From assembly GCA_002392655.1 (NCBI GenBank), contig DGHK01000059.1:62643-104416 (forward strand): a DNA stretch of 41,774 bases, written 5' to 3'. Position 1 is the stretch's first letter; each line of letters starts with the position of its first letter. Under the pieces are notes generated by a model. It saw only the letters and a program-made list of their open reading frames with translations. It made no database searches and had not been told where the DNA came from. The position numbers were made by a program, and so were the translations under genes. This document shows positions 1 through 8,246 of the stretch, piece after piece. This DNA comes from Lachnospiraceae bacterium UBA3850. Its GTDB lineage: Bacteria > Bacillota > Clostridia > Lachnospirales > Lachnospiraceae.

Positions 1-47
1 GGGTTCAGCGATTGGCACGGCTTTAATACAAATATTTATTTTCTCCC

Positions 48-53
48 GGAGGT
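48..53 (+). promoter_or_regulatory. Ribosome binding site of the recombinase gene
   Basis: GGAGGT lies four bases before the ATG at 58 and fixes that ATG as the start. Only 47 bases precede it in the window, so the promoter cannot be judged reliably. Confidence 0.85.
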
Positions 54-57
54 CCCT

Positions 58-1161
58 ATGTCTGAATCCTATGCAAAACAATTATCAAAAAAACAAATTC
101 TAGAGCTAAGATCCGTATTATCTGATTTACCACCCTATGTAAAGGATTTTATGCGTTCTATAGAGACTACAACGCAGCCAAGAACACGTATAGGCTACGC
201 ACATGATATTAAGTACTTTTTTGAGTTCTTACAATCTGAAAATCCTGCATTAAAAAAGAAAGAAATGTACGAAATAACCTGTGCTGATTTAGATAAGCTT
301 TCTGCCAGAGATATTGAGGAATATATGGATTATCTGTCATATTATGTACGTGACGGTCGCGAATATACTAACGATAACGCCTCAAAAAAGCGAAAACTCG
401 TTGGTATCAGGACCTTTTTTAAGTATCTGTATATTAATGATATGATAAGTCAAAATGTTACAGAAAAGGTAAAAACACCTAAAATAAAGGAAAAAACTAT
501 TACACGTATGGAAGCTAATGAAACAGCTGATTTTTTGGATACTGTTGAGTTTGGAAATAACCTGACAGATCGTCAGCAAAAGTTCCATGAACGCGATAAA
601 ACCAGGGATTTAGCACTTTTAACACTTATGCTAAGTACAGGTCTTCGTGTATCTGAAACTGTCGGACTTAATATCGATGACGTTGACTTCGATAATTCGC
701 GTGTAAAAGTCACTCGAAAAGGTGGAAATGAAGCCTTTGTTTACTTTTCAGACGAAGCAACCGGATATTTACAGGATTATATGAAGGAAAGAAAGGAAAT
801 TGTTACTGTAGATGGTCATGAAGACGCACTCTTCCTCTCCTCTCATAGAAAACGTATAACTGTAAGAACCGTAGAAAATATGGTTAAAAAATATGCCAGA
901 GTTTCAACGCCTCTCAAGAAAATAACACCTCACAAGCTTCGTAGTACATACGGAACAGCTCTTTATCAGGAAACCGGTGATATATACCTGGTAGCTGACG
1001 TTCTTGGGCATAAAGATGTAAATACTACGCGTAAGCATTATGCTGAGCTTGATCAGGAAAGAAAACGCGGAGCAAGGAACAAAGTCACTCTGCGTGAATC
1101 TTCGTCTAAGGATACTTCTATTGCTGAGAATTATGTAGGTGACGGTACTGATTCTGAATAA
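58..1161 (+). CDS. XerS-like tyrosine recombinase/integrase
   Basis: This is a 367-residue tyrosine site-specific recombinase, a DNA strand-exchange enzyme. An N-terminal SAM-like core-binding domain (about residues 25-135) precedes the catalytic domain (about 165-335). The catalytic set is complete: Arg197 in STGLRVSE, Lys221 in TRKGG, His292 and Arg295 in PHKLRS, His318 in LGHKD, and the nucleophile Tyr328 in KHY. The extended N-terminus and length resemble XerS, the single chromosome-dimer recombinase of streptococci (about 356 residues), more than XerC/XerD (about 300). That comparison is from memory. It stands alone on the plus strand and converges on the surface-protein run. No excisionase, relaxase or phage gene is nearby, so a housekeeping role is more likely than a mobile-element integrase. 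Whether it acts at a dif-like site cannot be seen here. Confidence 0.85.
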   Translation: MSESYAKQLSKKQILELRSVLSDLPPYVKDFMRSIETTTQPRTRIGYAHDIKYFFEFLQSENPALKKKEMYEITCADLDKLSARDIEEYMDYLSYYVRDGREYTNDNASKKRKLVGIRTFFKYLYINDMISQNVTEKVKTPKIKEKTITRMEANETADFLDTVEFGNNLTDRQQKFHERDKTRDLALLTLMLSTGLRVSETVGLNIDDVDFDNSRVKVTRKGGNEAFVYFSDEATGYLQDYMKERKEIVTVDGHEDALFLSSHRKRITVRTVENMVKKYARVSTPLKKITPHKLRSTYGTALYQETGDIYLVADVLGHKDVNTTRKHYAELDQERKRGARNKVTLRESSSKDTSIAENYVGDGTDSE

Positions 1162-1228
1162 ACTATAACATATAATAAAATAATTTACAATAACAATATT
1201 ATGTAAACTAATCTGTAATATAAATTAT

Positions 1229-1266
1229 AATCAGCCTTGATCTATTTCGAACAAGGCTGATTTTTT
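1229..1266 (+). terminator. Rho-independent terminator after the recombinase
   Basis: An 11-bp perfect stem (1229-1239 with 1252-1262, core TCAGCCTTG/CAAGGCTGA) has a 12-base loop and runs into six T's. The minus-strand reading has only a weak U-run after the stem (ATAATTTATATT), but the hairpin may also end the convergent lipoprotein transcript. Confidence 0.85.
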
Positions 1267-1272
1267 AATTAT

Positions 1273-1665
1273 TTATTCAGCTTCAAATACAATCTCAACT
1301 TTATTATTTTCTGTCTTCAGACTTAGCTTATTACCATTAATAGTTGCAATGAATGGCTTATATGTATCATCAAAGGTTATTCTATATCCATCGCCCTCTT
1401 TTGTGGCTGTACCACTATGATCTTTTCCGTTTAATGAAAATGTTATATTTTTTCCATCAGAACATTTAAAATCAGGCACTTTATCTGCTGCAAGTTGTGC
1501 AGTCGGATCATCCTTAACATTAGTTGTATTTCCATTGAATGTATACTCAGCTAGTTTCCAATCAGAATCTAAAGTATAATTACCGTCTGAATCTACCTTT
1601 GATCCACATCCTGTTACTATAAGTAATACAAAAATCAAACAACATATTATTCTTTTGGTTTTCAT
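1273..1665 (-). CDS. Small secreted lipoprotein, function unknown
   Basis: This 130-residue protein has a classical lipoprotein signal: a Lys/Arg start, a hydrophobic core, and the lipobox VTGC with the lipidated Cys at residue 20. Its mature part of about 110 residues is rich in Thr, Asn, Lys and Asp and in alternating patterns expected of a small beta-barrel or beta-sandwich. A lipocalin-like fold is possible but not demonstrated, and I recognise no family. It is the last gene of the minus run, 21 bases after the wall-binding protein gene, with a good AGGGGG ribosome site. Its signal peptide would be cut by the LspA encoded 4 kb upstream in the same orientation. Confidence 0.75.
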   Translation of the reverse strand: MKTKRIICCLIFVLLIVTGCGSKVDSDGNYTLDSDWKLAEYTFNGNTTNVKDDPTAQLAADKVPDFKCSDGKNITFSLNGKDHSGTATKEGDGYRITFDDTYKPFIATINGNKLSLKTENNKVEIVFEAE

Positions 1666-1686
1666 CTTCTAGCCCCCTATTATTTT

Positions 1687-3330
1687 TTACTGCCAAGCTC
1701 CATCAGCTCCAACCCAGCAGCCATCTATATATGTATTTGTTGCCATATATCCATCTGCTTGGAAATAATAACAATAGCCGTCAATCCATACCCACTGATT
1801 CTGTGGATACCAACCACTAGCATCTGCATACCACCATCCGGTTGCATCTGATGCCCAATGTCCACCGTAGTATGATTCAACCCATGCTCCATCAGAGCCA
1901 AGCCAGCAACCATCTCTATATTCTGAGTAGTCCATATATCCTGATGCAGTAAAGAAATAATACTTACCGTCAATCTTCTGCCACTGATTTACAGGGTACC
2001 ATCCTGCTGTATCTTCAACCCACCATCCTGATGCGTTAGATTTCCAACTGAGTGTTCCATTATAGTCACACACTCCATTAGCGTTGTACCACTTACCATT
2101 TACCCATTCATTGCAATATTTACCGGAACTTCCTTTACTTCCACCACCGCCTGGTTTGCTTCCTGAACCACTGTCAGAACCGCCATCACCTGAAGGATTA
2201 TAATCAGGAACGTCGTCTTCCGGTTCAGAACTATCCTTAATCTGAAAATTTATTATGACCTTTCCGGTTACATCATTTTCAATTATACCTTCTATGATTA
2301 CAGCAGCTGTTCCAATCTTAATATTATCTTCGTATTTTACTGTATAATGAACACCCTCTGTAAGTGTTGTACCTTTATATGTTACAACAGGATCTTGAGT
2401 TATAGGAGAACCTGTATAAGGCTTATTTTTTATACCTGATATTGTTGCATTGTCCAGGTTGATACCTTCTTTAAGAATAACACTATTAGACTTTTGACTC
2501 GTTTCGTCAAATATGGTCTTATATCCATAATAATCATTTACATAGCCATTCTTTGGTTCTTTGATCATACAATTAATATCTACGACTATGCTTTTACCTG
2601 CCAGTATTGCCGGACTTAAATAATTAGTGCTGGTAGTTGATGCTTCTAAGTATCCGCCATTAAATCTAAATGTATTATTAGCATATACAGGTTTATCATT
2701 TTTACAGCTTATTTTGATATTTCCACCATTTATAATTACGTCATTATTGGAATTTAATCCTTTTCTTGAAGAAGTAATATCAATAGAGCCACTTTCTATA
2801 TATATACTTCCCTTATCAGAATTAACCAATTCGCTTGATACTGTTCCTTTTATGCTACCACCATTCAGGTAAAAATTCTTATTTGTATATAATCTAAATG
2901 CATCTTTCATTACTATATTTCCATAACAGTTTATATCACCTGATACAGAAAAATATGAATTAGCTGAATTCATTACAATTGTAGAACCTGACGCAATAGA
3001 CATATCATTCTGGACTTGAGCACTGCTGTTTATCGTAAGTGTACTTGATCCTGAGATATAAAGCTTTGATGTGTATATCATTATCTTGCTTAGATTTATG
3101 TCCTCATCAAGAATAAGGGATACAGATCTTCCGTAATAATCACTTGTCACCAGGCTGTACTCTGATCCTTCTTTTACCAGATACTGTGCGCTTGAGGATG
3201 ATCCACCATTTATAACCTTATTAAGTTCACTGGCATAAATATCCAGTGTATCTCCCTCAGCTCTCACATCATTTATTGGTGTAAATCCAATTATTAATAA
3301 TATGGAAAGTATAATAGCTAATTTCTTCAT
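1687..3330 (-). CDS. Secreted beta-helix-like surface protein with wall-binding repeats
   Basis: This 547-residue exported protein has a signal peptide of about 25 residues (cleavage near VRA-EG). Residues about 30-270 are short repeated strands of the type INGGNIKI, FNGGYLEA and LNGGSIKG, the look of a parallel beta-helix; Cthe_2159-type carbohydrate-binding proteins have this pattern. A small Ig/MBG-like domain follows (about 295-365, starting YTGSPITQDPVVTYKGTTL). A Gly/Ser/Asp linker leads to four tryptophan-rich wall-binding repeats (about 405-547, motifs GWYPVNQWQKIDG and GWYPQNQWVWIDG) akin to choline-binding modules. It is a paralogue of the next upstream gene (3375-5777), 44 bases away. 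It is likely held non-covalently on the cell wall. Binding of plant or host glycans is only inferred from the fold resemblance. Confidence 0.8.
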   Translation of the reverse strand: MKKLAIILSILLIIGFTPINDVRAEGDTLDIYASELNKVINGGSSSSAQYLVKEGSEYSLVTSDYYGRSVSLILDEDINLSKIMIYTSKLYISGSSTLTINSSAQVQNDMSIASGSTIVMNSANSYFSVSGDINCYGNIVMKDAFRLYTNKNFYLNGGSIKGTVSSELVNSDKGSIYIESGSIDITSSRKGLNSNNDVIINGGNIKISCKNDKPVYANNTFRFNGGYLEASTTSTNYLSPAILAGKSIVVDINCMIKEPKNGYVNDYYGYKTIFDETSQKSNSVILKEGINLDNATISGIKNKPYTGSPITQDPVVTYKGTTLTEGVHYTVKYEDNIKIGTAAVIIEGIIENDVTGKVIINFQIKDSSEPEDDVPDYNPSGDGGSDSGSGSKPGGGGSKGSSGKYCNEWVNGKWYNANGVCDYNGTLSWKSNASGWWVEDTAGWYPVNQWQKIDGKYYFFTASGYMDYSEYRDGCWLGSDGAWVESYYGGHWASDATGWWYADASGWYPQNQWVWIDGYCYYFQADGYMATNTYIDGCWVGADGAWQ

Positions 3331-3374
3331 ATTGTAACCCCTTTATAGTTTGATACATCTATAATTACTAATTA

Positions 3375-5777
3375 TCAGTAACATACACCATCGGAGCTAA
3401 TCCAATATCCGTCGACGTATTGATTAGTTACCATATAACCTAATGCATCGAAATAATACCAATATCCGTCAATCTTAAGCCAGCTGCTTGATGGCCACCA
3501 GCCTGATATATCTTCAACCCACCAACCGGTAGCGTTTGACATCCAGCTTAATTTATACTGTGAATCCCATGAACCGTCATTATTGAACCAATAACCATCA
3601 TAGTACTCTCCCATCGCCATATATCCATCAGGCTTGAAATAGTACCATATACCATCTATCTTCTGCCACTGATTTGTAGGATACCAGCCTTCTGAATCCT
3701 CGACCCACCAACCGGTAGCATTATTCTTCCAGGTAAGTGTTCCGGGATAAGTACAATTGCCAAGTTCATCATACCACTTGCCATTAACCCACTCATTTGA
3801 GTATTTAGGAGCTTCCACGGCAGGTTTATTAGTCTTTTTATTATTGTTATTTTGGTTATTATTCTGATTTTTATTAGTCTGATTTTCTTTTTTGTCTTCT
3901 TTTTTGTCTTCTTGTTTATCTTCCTTCTTATCTTCCTGCTTATCTTCCTTTTTATCCTCTGGTACGACTGGCTCTTTTTCCTGATCTTCTTCCTCTTCAG
4001 GCTCAAGCATAGGAATCTCATCCTGAGGTATGATAACAACTTTACATCTGGAACAATGACTTCCCTCTGTAAGTCCTTTTGAAGTAGTTGTAGGAGCAAC
4101 TGCAGGATCAATAACTTCATTATGTCCTAATGGATCTGTTGTTTCTGTCTTAGTTCCTTTACATAGAGTACAAGTGTATCTTATCTCTCCGCCTTCTAAG
4201 CATGTCTGTGGCTTTGTGACTACACCATTATCCCATACATGCTGGCATGTGTTTTCTTTCATAGGAATTACTTCCTGTTTTTTAATGATATATCCACATG
4301 TTTTACAGTGTGATCCTTCTGTAAGACCTGTAGATGTTGTTGTAGCAGGAACTTCAGGATCGGTTACAGGTATATGACCTTTTGCTTTAAGGGTATTACC
4401 TGTTATAACCCTGTTACACATAGTACATTTTTTATCATATTCCTTACCATCTTCAGTACAGGTTGCCTGTTTTGAAGAACCTGGAACTATCTGATAATCA
4501 TGATCCCTGATTGGAATTTCTTCTCGCTTTTTAAGAACAACTCCGCACTCTGAACAGTGACTTCCTTCAGTAAGTCCGGTTTTCTGACAAGTTGCATCTA
4601 CTGCAGGATCTATAACTACTTTATGTTCATGCTTGATTATTTTAAATGTTTTATTAAGGCTTCCGCTTACATCATTCTCATGAATAGAATCAAAATATAT
4701 AGTTGCAGTACCACCATTTGTGTTGTTTTCATATCTGACCGTATAATGATAATTTTCCTTTAATGTAGTGCCATTATATGTAACAACAGGATTCTGTGTT
4801 ATAGGTGATCCTGTATAATCCTTGTCTTCAATTCCGGATACTGTAGCCTTGCTAAGATTTATACTTTCTTTGATATTTACACTTGTCGCAGAAGTACCAT
4901 CCGGCTTAGTGATTGTTTTATATGCTCCGTTACTTCCTACAATTCCATTATCAGGAACCTTAATAAAACAATTATCAGAAACAGTTATATTTCCTACGAC
5001 AATAACAGTACCCTTTTGATAACCTGTAGCATTTGTAGAGGCTTTCAATTCGCCGCCATTAAATATAAAATTTGATTTTACATGTATAGCATCATTAGAA
5101 GGACACTGAAGTTCTACATATCCACCATCAATCACAAGGTTTTTGCCTGAATAGAGACCATATACTGTTGATGAGGCCTTAATATCTCCAGCTTTTATGT
5201 TTATGCTTCCGTTCTCAGTCTCTATTACTCTTCCTTTAGCATTTCCGGTTATTTCACCGCCAAGAAGATTAAAATCATTTGTGGCACATATACGATATGC
5301 ATCGTTTAACTCAATTATTCCGGATAAGTTTATACAATCGAGTGCTCGTATTTTTGCATACTGACCGTCAAGGTATAAATATGTACCCTGCTCAAGAGTC
5401 AGATTTTTAGAAAACTCGCTTTTGTCAGTCAGAGTCAGCTTTCCATTACCTGAAATTGTGAGATTACAAAAATTAACCCATAATTTGTTCAGATATAAGG
5501 CTTGATCCATTATGAGATGTACGTCACGACCGTAATCATCTGATATGATTACAACCCTTCCACCGGATGAAGTATCTATATACTTAGCATATATGCTGCT
5601 TGGATCTTCAAAAGCTTTATTAAGCTCACTTGCTCTGATTTCAATCACATCAGTGGAAGCTTCAACTGATGAGGCCGGACCAAATGGAATGAATCCCATT
5701 GTCAGTATAATCGTCAGAATAATAGCTATAACACGTGATTTTGTTGAAAAAAACTTAAGTTTAGTTGTCTTCGACAT
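3375..5777 (-). CDS. Large secreted beta-helix-like surface protein with Cys-pair repeats and wall-binding repeats
   Basis: Taking the ATG at 5777 (MSKTTKLKFF, preceded by GAGGAAGAG), the protein is 800 residues. An ATG at 5804 in frame is possible but would only extend the N-terminus. The order is: signal peptide (about 1-41); beta-helix-like region (about 45-290); Ig/MBG-like domain (about 315-380); five repeats each carrying a Cys pair (CSEC, CTMC, CKTC, CTLC, CSRC; about 383-590) with the recurring phrase GLTEGSHC; an acidic and Lys/Asp/Glu/Asn-rich linker (about 592-655); and tryptophan-rich wall-binding repeats (about 660-800). It parallels the 547-residue protein downstream but adds the Cys-pair block. 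Its first 17 bases overlap the end of lspA, so its translation is probably coupled to lspA. It probably resides on the cell wall. The ligand is unknown. Confidence 0.82.
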   Translation of the reverse strand: MSKTTKLKFFSTKSRVIAIILTIILTMGFIPFGPASSVEASTDVIEIRASELNKAFEDPSSIYAKYIDTSSGGRVVIISDDYGRDVHLIMDQALYLNKLWVNFCNLTISGNGKLTLTDKSEFSKNLTLEQGTYLYLDGQYAKIRALDCINLSGIIELNDAYRICATNDFNLLGGEITGNAKGRVIETENGSINIKAGDIKASSTVYGLYSGKNLVIDGGYVELQCPSNDAIHVKSNFIFNGGELKASTNATGYQKGTVIVVGNITVSDNCFIKVPDNGIVGSNGAYKTITKPDGTSATSVNIKESINLSKATVSGIEDKDYTGSPITQNPVVTYNGTTLKENYHYTVRYENNTNGGTATIYFDSIHENDVSGSLNKTFKIIKHEHKVVIDPAVDATCQKTGLTEGSHCSECGVVLKKREEIPIRDHDYQIVPGSSKQATCTEDGKEYDKKCTMCNRVITGNTLKAKGHIPVTDPEVPATTTSTGLTEGSHCKTCGYIIKKQEVIPMKENTCQHVWDNGVVTKPQTCLEGGEIRYTCTLCKGTKTETTDPLGHNEVIDPAVAPTTTSKGLTEGSHCSRCKVVIIPQDEIPMLEPEEEEDQEKEPVVPEDKKEDKQEDKKEDKQEDKKEDKKENQTNKNQNNNQNNNNKKTNKPAVEAPKYSNEWVNGKWYDELGNCTYPGTLTWKNNATGWWVEDSEGWYPTNQWQKIDGIWYYFKPDGYMAMGEYYDGYWFNNDGSWDSQYKLSWMSNATGWWVEDISGWWPSSSWLKIDGYWYYFDALGYMVTNQYVDGYWISSDGVCY
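3892..3960. repeat. Low-complexity tandem repeat in the linker of the 800-residue surface protein
   Basis: Imperfect units of about 12 bases encode alternating KEDK and QEDK tetrapeptides on the minus strand, followed by an Asn/Lys stretch. This makes a charged spacer before the wall-binding repeats. Such tracts often vary in copy number between strains. Confidence 0.75.
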
Positions 5778-6354
5778 CTTTTTCTCTTCCTCTCTTTTTA
5801 TCATTGGTTTTTTCTCTTATAGCCTCATCTTTAGTTGTTTTTTTATTATCATCCATCGGCTTTATACCAAGAAGGATGTCATGGTCTGCATCATTATACT
5901 TAAAGATAAACAGAATAACAAGTACTATTACAGATAAAGTAACAAATATATCTGCTATGTTAAAAACAGGGAAATTAATAAACTTAAAAAAAATAAAATC
6001 AATAACATAATTAAAACGAATTCGGTCTATCATATTGCCGACTGCACCGCCTATAACAAACAGAAGACAAATTCTAATAGGCTTGAATTTGGGTATATCC
6101 CATATGCGGTGCAGAATACGGAATATAAAAATAAATACGATAAATGTAAATACTAGAAGCAGTGCTGCTTTACCTGCAAAAGACCCCCAGGCTGCACCAC
6201 TGTTTCTTATATAGGTAAGAACAAGTAAATTACCGATGACCGGTTTTTCATCATGTAGTTCAAAATTATTTATGACCAGATATTTAGTAAGCTGATCTAT
6301 AAATACCATCAGTAATATAACAAATATATATATGAACAGTTTCTTTTTTTTCAT
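5761..6354 (-). CDS. lspA: Lipoprotein signal peptidase (signal peptidase II)
   Basis: LspA is the aspartic protease that removes signal peptides from prolipoproteins in the membrane. The 197-residue protein has four hydrophobic segments and the family signatures: FIDQLTKYLV near residue 18, NSGAAWG at 51-57, GGAVGNMIDRI with catalytic Asp110, and FNIAD with catalytic Asp135. It is longer than the usual 150-165 residues because of a charged cytoplasmic tail (about 160-197, rich in Lys, Asp and Glu). The start has no better alternative. It lies 36 bases after aroB, and its last 17 bases overlap the start of the large surface protein gene. Confidence 0.95.
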   Translation of the reverse strand: MKKKKLFIYIFVILLMVFIDQLTKYLVINNFELHDEKPVIGNLLVLTYIRNSGAAWGSFAGKAALLLVFTFIVFIFIFRILHRIWDIPKFKPIRICLLFVIGGAVGNMIDRIRFNYVIDFIFFKFINFPVFNIADIFVTLSVIVLVILFIFKYNDADHDILLGIKPMDDNKKTTKDEAIREKTNDKKRGREKDVEDN

Positions 6355-6390
6355 AATTCAGTAAAAATACCTCTATTAATAAATGAAGGA

Positions 6391-7512
6391 TTAATTAAAA
6401 TCCGTCATATACAGCTTAAATGCATCAATCATATCAGCGTCATTTACATCAGTACAGATAAATGCATCTCCTATGTCTCTCAGCAGTATGAACTTGATAC
6501 TGTTACCTGATACCTTCTTATCATTATGTGTATTAAGAACTATTTGTTCTATGTCGATATCAGTAGGAAGTTTAGGCAGACTATAATTATTTCTTATATG
6601 CTCTATTACATCTGAAGACTTTTCGCAACTTAGATAGCCCTTCTTCTCAGATATGATAGTTGCAAGTATACAGCCTATTGAAACACACTCTCCATGCAGC
6701 AGTTCAAAATTCATATATTTCTCAAGTGCATGTCCTAGAGTATGACCAAAATTAAGCAGTGCTCTCTCTCCTGTTTTTTCATGAGGATCATTTTCAACAA
6801 CTGCCTTCTTAATCCTGTTACATTGATTTATCATATAGAAAAGTGTATCTGAATCAAGTTTTTCAGAACCTGCAAGTTCTTTTATATGCTCCTTCAGCCA
6901 GTAATAAAAGGAAGAATCCTTAATAAGAGCTGACTTAACAACCTCACCCATTCCTGAATATAACTGTCTCTTATCAAGTGTGTCGAGAGTCGACAGATTG
7001 ATATAAACAAGGCGTGGCATATGAAATGCACCTACCATATTTTTATATTTGTCAAAATCAACTCCTGTTTTGCCACCGATACTTGAATCAACATCAGCCA
7101 AAAGACTCGTCGGAACCTGAATAAAATCAATTCCTCTCAGATAAGTTGCTGCCGCAAAACCGCACATATCACCTGTAACACCACCACCAAGAGCAAGCAG
7201 TACATCATTCCTGTCAAACTTTTCCTCTATAAGAAGCGTGTACAGCTTTATCACTGTATCCAGATTTTTACTTGGTTCCCCTTCCGGAAAGATATAGCTT
7301 ATGACCTTGGAATAATAGTTTTTTACAACATCTAAAATAGCATCCATATGATAGGATGCTACTTTACTGTCTGAAACGATGCATATCTTTTTAGATCTGC
7401 TCTTATTATATTCCTTTGAGAATTCTGAGATTCCCTTAAAATCATTAGAATAAGCTATGTCATATATTCTCTTACCTTCATATTCAACAGGTAAACTCTC
7501 AAATAAAGACAT
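6391..7512 (-). CDS. aroB: 3-dehydroquinate synthase
   Basis: AroB converts the heptulosonate DAHP to 3-dehydroquinate, step two of the shikimate pathway, using NAD and a divalent metal. At 373 residues it is of normal length. The NAD-binding LALGGGVTGDMCGF segment (about residue 107) and the long signature AAATYLRGIDFIQVPTSLLA followed by DSSIGGKTGVD are intact. The metal ligands Glu in MGEVVKSA and His in NFGHTLGHALE, and in LLHGECVSIG, are also visible. An AGGAGAGAG ribosome site precedes the ATG. It sits 11 bases after the divIVA-like gene with no other shikimate gene in the window, so its place in this cell-division run is probably historical rather than functional. Confidence 0.95.
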   Translation of the reverse strand: MSLFESLPVEYEGKRIYDIAYSNDFKGISEFSKEYNKSRSKKICIVSDSKVASYHMDAILDVVKNYYSKVISYIFPEGEPSKNLDTVIKLYTLLIEEKFDRNDVLLALGGGVTGDMCGFAAATYLRGIDFIQVPTSLLADVDSSIGGKTGVDFDKYKNMVGAFHMPRLVYINLSTLDTLDKRQLYSGMGEVVKSALIKDSSFYYWLKEHIKELAGSEKLDSDTLFYMINQCNRIKKAVVENDPHEKTGERALLNFGHTLGHALEKYMNFELLHGECVSIGCILATIISEKKGYLSCEKSSDVIEHIRNNYSLPKLPTDIDIEQIVLNTHNDKKVSGNSIKFILLRDIGDAFICTDVNDADMIDAFKLYMTDFN

Positions 7513-7523
7513 AAATCTCTCTC

Positions 7524-8222
7524 CTAATCATCAAAAATAATATCTGCAAATGGATCTATACCATCTCCGCCAAGAGTTGATCCATATACATTCGATGAAT
7601 TACTGTTTTTATTAGCCATACTCAGCTTAGTACCGCCATTTGATGTAGAACTACCGGAACCGGATGAAGAAATGCTATCTCTTGAGCTATCAGCTGCACC
7701 GATATTAAACTCAAATACATTCTTGTCCTCTTCTTCATTTTTGTTATATCCGGCTTCAGCAACCTTGCTTGCAGCATTTGGATCAAAATCGTTATCATCA
7801 AGAGTCCTTCTCAGTTTCCTAATAAGGCTGTTGAAGTTGGCCTTGTATTCAGCGTACTTTGCAGTAAGATCGAGAATCTCATTTTCAATCTTCTCTCTCT
7901 CATGCTTTGCCTCTTTAACGATATCCTGAGCTCGGCTATTTGCTTCAAGCTCTATAGCTTTAGCATTCTTTTCGGCGTTTGATATGAACTCCTCGCTGTT
8001 CTTATCTGCAAGAAGGAGTTTTTTATTTAACTGATTTTCAGTGGACTTATAATGCTGAACAGTATCAGTCAAAGTAATAACTTTTTCTTTGAGCTCTGCA
8101 TTGGACTTGTAAAGCTCACTGTAGCTTCTGGATACCTCATCAAAGAATGCCTGAACATCCTTTTTATCATATCCTATTCCACCTTTAAATCTTTTTTGCT
8201 GAAGATCAAGCGGTGTTAACAT
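7524..8222 (-). CDS. divIVA: DivIVA-family cell division/polarity protein
   Basis: The protein of 232 residues starts MLTPLDLQQKRF followed by GYDKKDVQAFFDEV, the conserved membrane-curvature-sensing N-terminal domain of DivIVA/GpsB. A coiled coil covers roughly residues 30-135. The tail (about 165-232) is Ser/Asn/Gly-rich and ends in acidic residues. DivIVA proteins assemble at septa and poles and recruit partners. The context (sepF and yggS upstream) is the ylm-type division cluster of Firmicutes, but ylmG and ylmH, usually between sepF and divIVA, are absent. An AAGGGGG ribosome site precedes the ATG. GpsB is the main alternative name, but the length favours DivIVA. Confidence 0.88.
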   Translation of the reverse strand: MLTPLDLQQKRFKGGIGYDKKDVQAFFDEVSRSYSELYKSNAELKEKVITLTDTVQHYKSTENQLNKKLLLADKNSEEFISNAEKNAKAIELEANSRAQDIVKEAKHEREKIENEILDLTAKYAEYKANFNSLIRKLRRTLDDNDFDPNAASKVAEAGYNKNEEEDKNVFEFNIGAADSSRDSISSSGSGSSTSNGGTKLSMANKNSNSSNVYGSTLGGDGIDPFADIIFDD

Positions 8223-8246
8223 CTAACAACCCCCTTTAATGTAACA

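Noticed and set aside
12..40. Promoter for the recombinase (TTGGCA, 17 bases, TTTATT)
   Set aside because: The -10 is poor and the leader would be too short to hold the ribosome site comfortably; the true promoter may lie left of the window.
58..1161. Tyrosine recombinase taken as evidence of a prophage or integrative element
   Set aside because: No phage, conjugation or excision genes, no tRNA-adjacent att repeats, and the features resemble a chromosomal Xer protein.
3892..3960. Regular short repeats considered as a CRISPR array
   Set aside because: Units of about 12 bases without spacers, in frame with a surface protein linker.
3852..4082. Plus-strand reading frame rich in Phe, Leu and Ile that looks like a small membrane protein
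   Set aside because: It is the complement of the Lys/Asp/Glu linker repeats of the surface protein; it has no ribosome site and no similarity to known proteins.
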